The notes under the pieces: model-generated
Told to the model about the DNA's origin: nothing
The model's database searches: none
Seen by the model: the letters and a program-made list of their open reading frames with translations, nothing else
Made by a program: the position numbers and the translations under genes
Source: Chelydra serpentina
Lineage: Eukaryota > Chordata > Testudines > Chelydridae
Reading direction: 5' to 3'
Assembly: GCA_037349315.1 (NCBI GenBank)
Contig: JBAIAC010000001.1
Location: 3,782,001 to 3,846,000, forward strand
DNA length: 64,000 nucleotides
Shown: piece after piece, positions 12,091-23,599 of the stretch
Layout: every line of letters begins with the position of its first letter
How positions within the stretch are numbered: the stretch's first letter is position 1

Positions 12091-12207
12091 GACCTGATTT
12101 TCATAGGTATTGAGTACCTTCATCTCCCATTGACTATTAGCTCCTGGGAATACTGGGCCCCATACCCCAATCTTTAATTGATGACTCATACTTTTGAAAA
12201 TCAGGCC
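12091..12207. repeat. Short palindromic repeat (GACCTGATTTTCA ends)
   Basis: GACCTGATTTTCA at 12091 is mirrored by TGAAAATCAGGCC ending at about 12207. The centre carries CTCCCATTGACTATTAG, a worn form of the CCCATTGACTTCAATGGG core seen in several short elements in this window. Probably an old MITE. Confidence 0.65.
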
Positions 12208-15200
12208 ATAGTTCCCACACAGTGATACCTTGTGCTTTACAAAATATAATATTTTAAATAGTCCAAACTTTAGCCATTGGCTCAGCTACAAGTTTTCTCC
12301 AGATTTACATTGTTTCAAAGGGTTAGAAATGTAAAGCAATAAATATATGCTACGGCTGGGATTGGTGGTTTTGCTAACACTCCATAAAACAGGCTAGATT
12401 ACAGCTTGCAAATCGTGGCTGTAAACATTAATGTATTTTGACACTGAATCTTGTATATCATACAAATGGAGTACTTTTTTATATGTGAAAATTTACAATT
12501 ATAATGTGTCGCTTCCTGTGGCTGTGTTTTAATTAGTGGTGTGGGGTCATTACAGAGGGTGTTAGAGAACACCAGTTTAAATGCTGTTAAAGAGTAAGCA
12601 CTGAGTTTGATAAAGGTCATCCATATGGCCTTTAAATTGGTCCCACAGGGACCAAACAACTTGATGTAAATGACTTGGAAAAGTTGTGCTTTATCGCCCT
12701 TCCTCCTTTGCTTACCACTTACTAATGAATTTGGTCTGTGATCTTTATTCAGTGGCCTCTTTCTGAATTGTTTTGATAATGTCGGTGGGGAAAATATACC
12801 CAGTAAAGGTTTTTTTTTATATTTGAGAGATCAATGGACAGTGTCACACATTATAAAGCAGAAAGGAAACATGATCTGGGACAGCTCTGGGCTGCTTTGC
12901 TGTTCTGATCTGCAAATCATTTCCCCCACACATTGCACTGACCGCTCAGTTTGGGCCTTCTGCATGCCCGCTGTGATAAAGAGTCGTTACAAGCCCTTCT
13001 TTAATTCACCCCGCCCAATGCCTTCACATTTTGGTGGTGGTTGTCTGCATTATGACATCCGAATACTAAAAAGTTTGAACAATTTCTTCAAGCCTGGAAG
13101 TAGTGGTTCATCAGAGTATTTGCAAACTGTTTTTACTGCCCCCACCCCGGTTCTCTTATTGCAGTCTATTAAATGACTGAGCAGAGAATGGATACCCTGC
13201 ATACATGGCTACTGAAACCACCAAAATGCCATGACCAAGAGCAATACAAAATTTACAAGCCTCAGCCAAGACGAAATTTTGAAGAACTGAACATCAGTGA
13301 TGACAGGCAGAAGAACTAAAGAATGGACAGAGGACCCAGAGTACAGGAATCATAGACTCAAAGATAAGTACTGAGGGGAAGATCGGAAACAGTTCACATA
13401 AACGGGACTGCTAACTACCTGTACTGAAAGCTGTTTGGAGGTAGATCAGTGAACAAGGGCCATAATCATTACCTCTCTCATGGTGTGGGAATATAACAGA
13501 ATTTTAAAAGCAGCAAGAGTGGTTGGATGTCATATATATAAAACTTGCCTTTCTCTATGCCCTCCTTGACTGTACTGAAGTGCATGCTCACATCCACAGC
13601 AGCTAAGAAAACTGAACTTTAAATTCACCATCCAGAATGCCTTACTTTATCCACTTAGGCTCCAGGTTCATTTTGAAGGGGAGCTTTACACGTTTATTGT
13701 GTCTACAATAGAAGAGGCTTTTCTTTACTTGAAATTGTCAAAGACACCTGGTAAAGGTGAGGGCATGGAAGACCACGGAGATCTTATTGAGCTTCCATAA
13801 AGTTCTACCGCCTTAGCTAATATGTTTTTTTCTTTAAATATATATTGCTTAGTATCAATTTAGCTATCAATCAAGAGAGAATACATGAAGGTGAGGGTCA
13901 GGTTGCCTTAGAAACATAAACCCAATTGTACAGGCTTTGGAGAGAAAGAATAATTCTATTTTAGAATTTTAAGCTGCCATCCATCATTATAGAAACTGAA
14001 CACCTTCTACATAAGATATATTGCCAATAGCAAACTCCCTAGTAGAATTAAAGGACATTCTGGCTTTTCTCTCTTTTTGGGGGTTATAGAACATTCTACC
14101 TGGGGTAGACTTATTCATTCATTTATTTTTAAATTTAAAGATGGGGGTGGTTACTGAACCCTGCAGAAGGTGGCCTTTGAAGAAGAGGAGAAGACACTCA
14201 TCAGTATCTGGGTTCTGCTGGAGGGGAAAGATCAACTCTTACATCAACTCCAGCTGTGTCATGTATTATAATTAATACTATTCAGAAACCCTAGAAATGA
14301 CTTAAAATGGATTTTCAATATATCATATTGCTAGAATATACAGGTTTTTCAAGGCTGGAGAATTAAAGTATTTTAGAGACAAAACTATAAGAAAGCACAC
14401 TGATAGCAGAAATCTGCTCTTCTCGTTGTTGTGGACAGCTTTTGGCCACTCAGTTTTAGGCCTGAACTTTGTACAATATAACTTTAAAGCACAGCAATTG
14501 AAAGTCCTAAGGAAAAGAATCTCTAATGATATCCAGCAGACCAATTTTAGTTCCATGAGAATACATTCAATTAACCCTTAATCATTTTCATCTTCATGAT
14601 ACTGGAAATACTTCCAGGATTTGAATTATAGAATTATTATGCTATCAGTAAAAAAAAAAGATATTCCTTAAATACCAAAATCAAATTTAATTACTCCTGT
14701 GATTCCTCCAGAGATAGAGAGAAATTGGTATTTTTCTGACATTATGTTCTGTTTTTAATATGTTGCAATAGAAGTGTCTCTCTGAGTATGGCCTAAGAGA
14801 TCTATTACATAATTAATACCATCTGAGATATAAACACAATTACAATAGTGCTATCCTTGCCAGCCTGGAAGTTCCCAAATGGCTACCCCATGTTCTGTGT
14901 AAGGTTCAGGGAAAGGGATGTAGTGGTATATGCCCCTTAAATGTCCTTCCTGAATTCTAAAGGGGGTGCAGAAAGAAGTGATTCAAAAAATCTGCCATCC
15001 TGTGATCCAAAAATACTTACTGCTTAAGCCCTGATAAGAAAATAAATCCAGCTCCAAACTTGTTGCATAAAACCATATTGCAATGGAAACTGATTGAAAA
15101 TAGATGAGATGCTAGGCGAAGCCTTCAAAAAATTGTTTGCCATAATAGGAAGGTTGTTGAGTAGCTTATATCTTGCAAAAATGTTCAGTATAGGAAACTG

Positions 15201-16446
15201 ATCAAAATATATTTTAGTTTTCCCTACATATCACATTTACTTCTTTCCTTATATGGTCACAAAACAGGTTACCAGAAATGCTCCATCATATAAACACCTT
15301 CTACAGTCATTGTCAAGCAATCTTCTCTTGGTTCACAATTTTTAAAAAAAACCAGTTTCTATATCATCTACATCATTTAGAAAATGTTTCTTCAGAAATA
15401 AGTAAGGTTATGCAAATCATCTGATACCAAAATATCCTAGTAAAGTCTTAGATAAAATGCCTATATGCCCTTCCCTGGAAATTGCAATCAAACCACCAAG
15501 AACAGTAATACTGTAACTCACATAATACAGTTCATGAAAGCTTTTATTACATTAATTTATTTCAAGTTATGTGAAACAGTAAAAAAATCTGTCAGTGTAA
15601 AACAAAGGGAAAGAAAAAAGTCATAATTATACATATCCATAATGTTTCCTCTTGACATTTTTAAAGAACAATCTAGTTAGAATTCCTTTTAAAAATCTCA
15701 GCTGGGCGAACAAATTAGACAAATGACATTTTTTGAACTCCTTTGTCATTTTCGCCCTTTTAACTTCCCCACATTCTCCCTACTCCTGCTGAAGATTCTC
15801 TCACTCCCCCAACTCCTAACCAATGGCTCCTGAATAGCTCTTCCTGCTTCTTTCACAGCTTTCCTCCTCCCTTGAGGGTTCCCAGCTGTCTGGACACACA
15901 ACCCAAAAAACTGACCTTGTAAAAAATCCTGATCCCTTTGAAGTCAATGAAAGTTTGGCCAGTGATTACAGTGGTGCCAGGATTTTACCCAATGTCTTGT
16001 AATAATAGATAAAAAAGGTAAACTGGACAAATCAAACTTTCCCCAATTAGTTCAACTGGCTTGGCCGCTGTTGAAATTTTGTTAGTATCTACCTTTATTT
16101 CCCCTGTGCACTGTAAGCCTCCTAGGGAAAAATAACCATAATAAACATTTGGCTTGCTATGTTATCGAGGGCAGATTTTTAATTCTCAGTTACTAGGGAC
16201 TGAAATCAGAGGGCTGTTAAAACACTCACAGAAATTTTCCATTCCTTCTTTTTACAGCACGGGGGGTGGGGGGGTGGGGGGGATATCTTAATTAGTAACT
16301 AGTAATCTGTGACAGCATGCCTGAGGTGTTGGGTAGGAGTTCTTAACACCACGTTGGAAAGGATCAGTGAATGACTCATATGACTATTGCAGCTCTATGT
16401 CACTGATTCAGTTTACAGCCAGATCAAAAGTACTACCCATCAGAAA
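12208..16446. other. Intronic sequence, nothing recognised except one G-tract
   Basis: About 4.2 kb of AT-rich intron. No coding motif, RNA gene or element terminus was recognised. Apart from the G-tract at 16261-16282, given separately, I see nothing to annotate. Confidence 0.5.
16261..16282 (+). repeat. G-tract, possible G-quadruplex
   Basis: Three runs of six to seven G separated by single T. On the minus (NRXN1 sense) strand it is C-rich. It can form a quadruplex on the plus strand in principle; function unknown. Confidence 0.6.
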
Positions 16447-16720
16447 TGAAGGATGGTCATGTGGCTAAGGCACTAGGCTTAGACTCAGAGGCTCTGAATT
16501 CAATTCCAGGCTTTGCCCTAAAATTCATGTATGACTGAGAGTAAGTCACTTAACCTCTCTGTACAATAGGAGATAATAATCCTCCCTTTTATCATCTTGT
16601 CTATAAGATTTTAAGTTCTTCCTGAGAGGGACTTCTCATACTATATCTGGGTGCTGAATTTAATGCAATGGGACCCCACATTTTGGTTGGGGCTTCTATG
16701 CATTACCGTAATACAAATAA
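16447..16720 (+). repeat. MIR-like CORE-SINE
   Basis: The order is that of a MIR-type SINE: a tRNA-like head (GGATGGTCATGTGGCTAAGG, then TCTGAATTCAATTCC as a B-box-like segment), a core, and the segment AGTAAGTCACTTAACCTCTC near 16541-16560. It continues into a 3' part, TATAAGATTTTAAGTTCTTC, then TTGGTTGGGGCTTCTATGC and TAATACAAATAAT. Diverged, hence ancient. Family name from the characteristic core phrases only. Confidence 0.75.
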
Positions 16721-17423
16721 TTAGAGCAACCATAATCTGACCTCAAATGGATGGTTGACAAGAAATGTTTTGGTGGATTTGCTCCTATTTCTTGCAGAAA
16801 TGTGGCCACATCAAAAAAGACATCATTACGACTAACACCTTAATGTGAATCTCAAGAGTGGCCAAAGAAACAAGAAGTTGCACACCCAGAGCGATATTAA
16901 GGTTTACTGGCAGAGCAGCATTTAGGGAAGAGATGTGGACAGAGGATTTTAGTCTCTCATATGTATTATACTGGACTCCTGTGTCAACAAAGATTGCAAG
17001 AACCTGCATCCCCAGACTTGCAGTTCTAAAGAAGAAAAGGATTTTGAGAGAGGGGAATTTCTACAGCAGTCCTACTGTCATCCTATGACAGCTCAGAAGA
17101 CTAATCAACACTCATGTTTGTAGCAAAAAGAGTAGCTGGTTAAATGATCCCATCATCATATAACTATAATCACAAAAACTATGTTAAAATAACATTATTA
17201 AGATTGCAAAGTCAAGCAGTCAAAAGTAGGAAATGCCATAAATCAGGTTACTTGTGTAACCTCAGTTCAGATCTTTTGCATGTATCCATTATGATACAGT
17301 TGTTAATTACATGATCACATACTATTTTTTCTACAGGATCACTGCTTCAGGATGGACCGGCTCTGGAGATGAATCAGGAATGCCTAGTGAAGGAGACTTT
17401 GTCTATAGGCTCCTGCTTCATTT
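16721..17423. other. Intronic sequence without a recognised feature
   Basis: No supported gene or repeat. The overlapping small frames near 16785-17088 on both strands show no family signature. Confidence 0.5.
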
Positions 17424-17431
17424 GTTGCAGG

Positions 17432-17530
17432 CAGGGCCAGCTCTAGGCACCAGTCTAGGAAGAACATGCTTGGGGCGGCACATTGTAAGGGGCGGCATTC
17501 AGGCCAATCTTAGGGCGGCACATTCTGCTC

Positions 17531-17561
<31 letters not shown>

Positions 17562-17628
17562 GCTTTGGCAGCACTACGGCTTTTTGTTGTTGTTGCTTGG
17601 GGCGGCAAAAAAGCCAGAGCCGGCCCTG
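17432..17628. mobile_element. hAT-type MITE, 197 bp, perfect 8-bp TSD, internal poly-T
   Basis: Ends CAGGGCCAGCTCTAG and CAGAGCCGGCCCTG are imperfect inverted repeats, flanked by the identical duplication GTTGCAGG (17424-17431 and 17629-17636). GGGGCGGCA-like units repeat inside, and a run of about 26 T lies near 17537-17561. The ends are related to those of the element at 6018-6362. Confidence 0.88.
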
Positions 17629-17636
17629 GTTGCAGG

Positions 17637-18755
17637 AGTCAGATGGATGGTGCTCACTTAATAAGCAGCTATTCAATATTTTATTTCCTCCTTCACTACA
17701 CAACCCTAGTTCCTCCCCAGAGCAAGTCCATCCTGTGCATTGAATGGCACAGGGTTCCTGTGGAAAAATAACATATGATTATGTAATTAAAGACCATCAT
17801 AATGCATACACGCGGGGGGGGGAGGGGGGAATTACAGTTGCCCAGGCAACCTTAATTCTGACATTTCCTAACTTTTGACTGCTTGACTTTTCAACTTTAA
17901 TAATGTTCTTTTAACATAGTTTTTTGGTGTGTAATTCCCTAGGCTTTTAAAAGAGAAAACTGGAAAAACAGAAATTCCACCTTGTGACTTCATATTGACT
18001 CCCATGTAGTTCATATGCAGAGCTGAAACCTTTAGATCCATTTCCCAGGACTCTGCCATTTGAGGTAATGATAGCAGTAGCATGTTTTCATTCTCTATGT
18101 GGACCAGCACTAAATACTGATTAGACACACACTTTACCACTTGGTTTCACAGATATTTGCTGACAGCAGAGGAATGGTTCCATTCCAGGCTCTGGAGTGG
18201 AGTGCTGTAGTGGGCACAGCTTCTTCAATCCATTTCCCACAAACATGACCCCTTCTGATCATCCCTTCCAACCTGTCCTTGTCACAGTCCCATCTCTGCC
18301 CCATCCCTGGCTTCTCATCCCAGTCCTATTCTCTTCTCCTATCTCAGTCTCCCCTCCTCTGGCTTCTCATCCCAGTCCCAGCAAGTCCCAGTTTCACTCC
18401 GCCAGACTCTCATCCCAGCCTCCCCCTACTGGCAGTCCCAGTCTCCTCACCCAGTGAGTCCCAGACTGCCACACTACCCCAACTCCCTGTCCCAGTTTCT
18501 GCCATTCTCTCAGTATCCTTGTCGCACTCTACTCCCCTACCTTCCCTGCAGGTCCAGCTCATATCACCTCCCCATTTAATCAGGCAGCTTCCTCCTCCAC
18601 ACTATGTGCGTTAGGTGGGCATCAGGAGATGAGGAAGGGTCATTAAGAGCACAGCTCTTAGTTGAGGTGCAAGAGGTACAATTGCAGGGCAAGTCCTGCT
18701 TAGCCCTAGGTGTGGGCATCCCCAGTGCATATAGAATCTTTGGAAATGTAGCCTC
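17637..18755. other. Intronic sequence with a pyrimidine-rich stretch
   Basis: A G-run lies near 17813-17829. At about 18225-18600 the plus strand is strongly C/T-rich with irregular repetition of CTTCTCATCCCAGTCC, so its long frames are compositional. No gene recognised. Confidence 0.5.
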
Positions 18756-18758
18756 TAA

Positions 18759-19055
18759 GGGTAGGTCTATACTTACGCGTCCCGTCGGAGGCGCGCGATC
18801 GATGTTCTGGGTTCGATTTATCGCGTCTTGTCAAGACGCGATAAATCGAACCAGGAAGTGCTCCGTCGTCGACGCTGGTACTCCAGCTCGACGAACGGAG
18901 TAGGCGGAGTCGACGGGGGAGCCTGCGCGCCGCGTGTGGATCCCGGGTAAGTGCTTTTTCATTCGAACTAAGGTACTTCGACTTCAGCTACGTTATTCAC
19001 GTAGCTGAAGTTGCGTATCTTAGTTCGACAGGGGGGGGGTAGTGTAGACCTAGCC
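18759..19055. mobile_element. Harbinger-type MITE with strong internal hairpins, TAA TSD, copy 1
   Basis: Flanked by TAA at 18756-18758 and 19056-19058. Ends GGGTAGGTCTATACT and AGTGTAGACCTAGCC resemble the preserved end of the Harbinger transposon at 50536. Inside is a hairpin with 20-bp perfect arms and a one-base loop (arm GTTCGATTTATCGCGTCTTG, about 18811-18851), and a second hairpin with 13-bp arms (ACTTCAGCTACGT). It is CpG-rich compared with its surroundings, so rather young. Non-coding. The sister copy is at 28148-28433, inverted. Confidence 0.88.
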
Positions 19056-19058
19056 TAA

Positions 19059-21178
19059 GTTTGAGGAAATCAGAACTGAGGATGTATGAAAGGCTTATAA
19101 CGTCACCATACTGGAGCAGGCTTTCACAGGTATGACAAAAGGCACATCCCTGATGCAAGGGTCACCTGCCAACCCCACCATATTTTAAGTCCCTGATCCA
19201 AATCATGGGAGAGCTAGAGCTTTTCAAAGAAAAGATCACCAGAAATTATTTTTGACCATGGCAAGACAATGTATTTTCCCCTAGTTTTATTCTCGGAAAT
19301 GGCTTTATTTTAGCTAAAATACATACATCAAAAACTCAGTCTGAGGCAGCTACCAAGCTTACCAAATTTAGGCCAAGCAGTTAAAGTTTGGCAAAGTTGT
19401 AAGCAATTGAAAACAAGGTTTTATAGTGGAAAGAGTCCAGCAACTGTATTTACAGGTGGTGCTATCATCCCTACCTACAATTCTACATATAGCTCAAACC
19501 TGCAACTGCATCAAGTTGCCTTGAATTCAAGCTGTGATGTTTTATGGATTTGTATCTAAGCAACTCGAGAAGGAAACCTGACCATAACTATGGGCGACAC
19601 CCTGATTTGTTAAGCAATGTAACTTTGATTCTATACTATATAAAAAAATTAAATGACCACGTCTACAGTAGTCTTGCAACATTGATATGTTTCTTTCATT
19701 TGGTAAAAGTCAGTCTTTTGTTAGAGAAGATTCATAATGAGACAGAAGGATTTTTTGTATAACCTTAATGAAAATCTGAATTTAATTTATTCAAATTTCA
19801 GGAACAAAGATTTTCTATTCATACAGGCTGCAAATGTCAAGTTTCTATTCAGAAGAGATTGCATGGTGAAGATCTAAACCATTGGAAAGAGGGATTATAA
19901 TGGTAGTGTTGACAGTGTTAGCTACACCATTACAAATACAACTGTTTGATATATTATTCTCTTATGGTAACAGACAGCATTGAAGCTGCCCTGTAATTTG
20001 GCACCTCAACACTTCAATATTACTGTAATGTGACAATGTTATTATTTTTGCTATTTTCCAGGACATAATAGTGGTATTTGTTTCCACAAATATGACATTA
20101 TGCTCACTAATGTAGTTACACTTATGGACTGTGGTGGTGAAAACAGATGTAAACTCATAGAAAGACTCTTGTACAATACAGCAGAGCATTTGATTTGGGT
20201 TTTTAGTTTTTGCTGTTGTTGCCAGGGTCATTTTAGACTACTTTTATAAAAAAGCTGAGTGCTCCGGGAGGACAGTTTTCATTCCACAACCTGCAGTTAC
20301 TAATACTTGGGGTGTTTGTGATGTTTTTTCTCAGAGGAGCCAGGATACCAGCCATTTGTAAGAATAGTCATTAACTGTCCTTTTTGCACAGCGTTCTGTG
20401 TAATCCTATTTTGTGGAAACATTTTCTAGTGGCCTGCTTTGCACTTAACAGTATAACATTTCCAACATACCACGTCTACAGAGGATTGCTGCCCTACATC
20501 TCCAAGTGTCACATCATAGCAGAAGAAGTGATAACCTCCTACTCATCTTGGGTCAAGACATACCTACATTATTTCTCTTTCAGTAAATAGGAAACAGCAC
20601 CATGTAGCGTCTCCCTACCTGTGCCATCACGGGCATTAATGATCTGCAAGTGCCATATATCTGTTACATTGGATACATTTAAAAAGCTTCTACTAGACTG
20701 AAAATGTTTACAGATTCTAGTGATATTCCTGAATATGGTCCCCTATGCTGTAAACTCAGACATGCTGGCATGAATCAGTTTTCGCAGAGGATATTAGCTT
20801 CACTCTTCCAGGAAGAGTGGGTGGGATCACTAGAATCTTTTCCTCCCCACTTACAGATATGTATAGGACATACTCAGTTTGTCAGAGGAGGAGACTGCTT
20901 CATGCTTTGCTTATTTTGAGCTGAATGTTGACACCTTCAACTTATACTGAATAGCATTTTACTTCATAAAAAAATCTCATATATATATATATATATATAC
21001 ATATTTTGCATAGCTATCACAACTGTATTTTTCTGTACTACTTTTTCCCCATTTTCCATTTTCTCCAAACTTTCTGTTGTGGAAATTAAGGACCAGGGGA
21101 GAGTCATGCAAGTGAAGACTAGAGATGACACGATGTCAAACTTTCATGAATTGAGGTCACACTAGTTGACACTAGTTG
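19059..21178. other. Intronic sequence; one (TA)n microsatellite
   Basis: No gene or classified transposon recognised. An AT dinucleotide run occupies about 20979-21000. Confidence 0.5.
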
Positions 21179-21435
21179 AGCAATGGTCTCAAGTTGCAGT
21201 GAGGGAGATCTAGGTTGGATATTAAGAAACACTATTTCAGTAGGAGGGTGGTGAAGCACTGGAATGGATTACCTAAGGAAGTGGTGGAATCTCTACCCTT
21301 AGAGGTTTTTAAAGTCCAGCTTGACAAAGCCCTGGCTGGGATGATTTAGTTGGGGTTGGTTCTGCTTTGAGCAGGCAGTTGGACTAGATGACCTCCTAAG
21401 GTCTCTACCAATCCAAATCTTCTATGATCCTATGA
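21179..21435 (+). mobile_element. CR1 LINE 3' end, about 250 bp
   Basis: Begins inside the C-terminal coding part (CAATGGTCTCAAGTTGCAGT) and carries the block GTGGTGAAGCACTGGAATGG, the tail CTGCTTTGAGCAGG with GACTAGATGACCTCC, and ends with TTCTATGATCCTATGA. It aligns by eye with the 3' ends at 5430-5692 and 41490-41748. A strongly 5'-truncated copy, as is usual for CR1. Confidence 0.92.
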
Positions 21436-23479
21436 CATACTGAAAATATCAACCTAAAAAGAGCAACATCATTTGTACAAATTTCAAGAAATATGTTAAC
21501 TAAGATTTGCAAGAAAGTAGCTAGACAATGCTTTCTTCTTAATCCTGTGAAAAATAGTAGGATTTTACATGCTATACTTATCAAATCACAGATAGTGGTA
21601 CTTTATTTTTTTTTATTTTTCACATTAGTTTGATAACTTTTAAAGAGCTACCTACCTTAAAATAACCCAGCTTTTTGTTACTATAATATGCTACATGCAC
21701 CATTTTGATATACTAAGCTTTCTGTTTTACTCTGGTTTGTAAATATGAAACAGGCAAATCCAAATTTACAAACTAACAAGTACAGAAATTTTCTTATGTC
21801 AGAATACTGGGGCAGATCCTCAGTTCCTGTAAATCCGTGTAGCTCTTTTGGCTTCAATGGAGCAATGCTAAAATACACCAGCTGAAGACTGCACTTATTA
21901 TGTTTTAAAGTGCACTTTATTCTTCAGCAACAAGAAACTTTTATTACTAAAATGGCATGAGACAATTCTGCTGTCCTTAACGGAGCCAAATTTTTCTTGA
22001 TATCAGTGTAAGTTCGGCTCAGTTAAACACCACTGAATTTTACCCAGTGTTTTGAGATCTGCAACAATATCAATATCAATAAGACACCAATGAAAGTATA
22101 TATAGCATCCAAATTAGCATCAAAACCAACAGCCTTTAGTAGTACAAGAACCCCACCCATTTTACCTGTACATCAGGCCTCTGAAATTTGGAATTGGGTG
22201 TCTGAAGGCCTAACGGTAGACTCTCTCCTAAATGCTTTGCATCTCCCATTCTGCATTCTATCAGAAAGTGCACATCTCCAGAACCGGTTTTCTTCCACTT
22301 TTGTGATGGGAGATCATGACAAAATGGGTATAGTTTGGGCAACAATTAAAAATAATAACAAAAAACCCCAACAATGGGAATCTTATGAGAATCTTTTGCC
22401 ATAAATTTTCCATATATTTTAATTTCTAATCTCATAAATGCGTGGGACCTACTGTTTGAACCAAGCATTTGTTAACTCTTTTGAGATAATCATAGTTACT
22501 ATGCTGGTCTAGATCTTGTCCAATAAAGAAATGAACTTTGTTGTAGACTGACAGCCAAAATTGCATATAGTAACCAAAAAATGCTTGACTAGATACCTAT
22601 AGTAACACTTTCCACCATATTTGGCAGGATGTGGAAACCATACTCTCATTAAAATACATGTACACAACTGTGAAAATCAATATGCCAAGTCTGACTGAAA
22701 TGTCCATCCTGTAAATACACAAAGGTTCCCAATAATCATACATGTCAAATGGGGTAAAGTTTAATTCTCAGTAAGAAATCTTGATAGTTTCTTTAACTAA
22801 ACAGACCTTATTCATTGCTACATCATTGCAATTTTACACCAAGCTAACTCCAGTGAAATCAAGGGGTCTAGACTGGCGTAAAACCAGAGCAGCACACTGG
22901 TGAAGCAGGTCCCATATTTATCACAACTTCCATTTGTACTTGAGAACCAGATGGTTGGTATATGATATTTGTGTTTATTCAGATGAAATGTTTTAAAAAA
23001 ACCCTAAAACACTCGGAGTGCTTTTTATTTGACAAAGCTTAATGTGTCACCTAAAGAAATCCACAAAGAAAGATAATGAGCCTTGTCAACTGTTTCATAG
23101 TAATTACAGCTCTCATGAGATAAAGTTAGAAAATTACAATATAGCTTAAGATAAAATATGAAAGGGGTTTTTTTAATCAGAAAAAACTATTTGTAATGTT
23201 TATGCAAGGCTCATTTCAAATAGGTAACCATTAATGGATTAGATATTCATCAAGTATAATAAACCCAAATACTTTCACAATGTTAGATGTAGTATTGTTG
23301 TCCCCCATTTATACTGTAATGCTTCGTCACGTTCTTCCTACAAGCATCATAGATTTTCTCAGAGTTTTGCCAGTTCAATTAACTATATAATATTAAAATA
23401 ATACAAATTTCAGACACTTGCTCTAAATACTGCCCTAGAGCTGTAAGACTTTTAGATAAGCATTCTCTAATATACTTAC
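21436..23479. other. Intronic sequence next to the EGF exon, nothing recognised
   Basis: AT-rich. Two short stretches (near 21809-21900 and 22830-22912) look like decayed short palindromic repeats of the type with a GTGAAATCAA or TTCAATGGAG core. No exon-like block with neurexin similarity was seen. Confidence 0.5.
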
Positions 23480-23599
23480 GGTCATTGCACAATGGTCCAC
23501 TAAAGGAGGTCATACTGCAGTCACAGCTGAATCCATCCCACTGCTGCAAGCACACTCCTTGGTTTGCACACGAATCCTCTTGGCATGTGGTGCTTGGGC
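23480..23599 (-). CDS. NRXN1: NRXN1 exon: third EGF-like domain (EGF-C)
   Basis: A 120-bp exon, phase 1 in and 1 out, between the acceptor TTCTCATCAG and the donor GTAAGT. It encodes about 40 residues beginning [16 protein letters not shown] and ending SFSGPLCND with a split proline codon. All six cysteines of an EGF module are present (TC, SC, VC, SC, DC, LC). In alpha-neurexins this domain links LNS5 to LNS6 and the protein sits in the presynaptic membrane, binding postsynaptic partners such as neuroligins through LNS6. Against the mammalian NRXN1 sequence as I recall it, I see one difference (SCAN for SCSN). NRXN3 has MQQWEGFTCDCSMTSYSG here, so the [11 protein letters not shown] form supports NRXN1. 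Confidence 0.97.

Larger units (their letters stand above)
1..23479 (-). other. NRXN1: NRXN1 intron downstream of the third EGF exon (partial)
   Basis: This is the intron that follows the EGF-like exon at 23480-23599; the donor GTAAGT sits immediately 3' of that exon on the minus strand. No further neurexin coding block (LNS6, stalk, transmembrane or cytoplasmic tail) was recognised down to position 1, so the intron exceeds 23 kb. In other vertebrates the matching intron of NRXN1 is very large and holds the beta-neurexin promoter and first exon; I could not recognise that exon here. The contents are transposable elements, listed separately, plus non-repetitive AT-rich sequence. Confidence 0.85.

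Noticed and set aside
18197..18614. Two proline/serine-rich frames of about 86 and 111 codons
   Set aside because: Caused by a pyrimidine-rich irregular repeat; no start context or family.
18811..18851. Perfect hairpin read as a bacterial-type terminator or a microRNA gene
   Set aside because: It is the internal palindrome of a repeated MITE, in a vertebrate intron, with no U-tract; a small RNA remains possible but is not shown.
1..23479. Beta-neurexin first exon
   Set aside because: Expected somewhere in this intron by analogy with other vertebrates, but no histidine-rich or signal-peptide exon was recognised.
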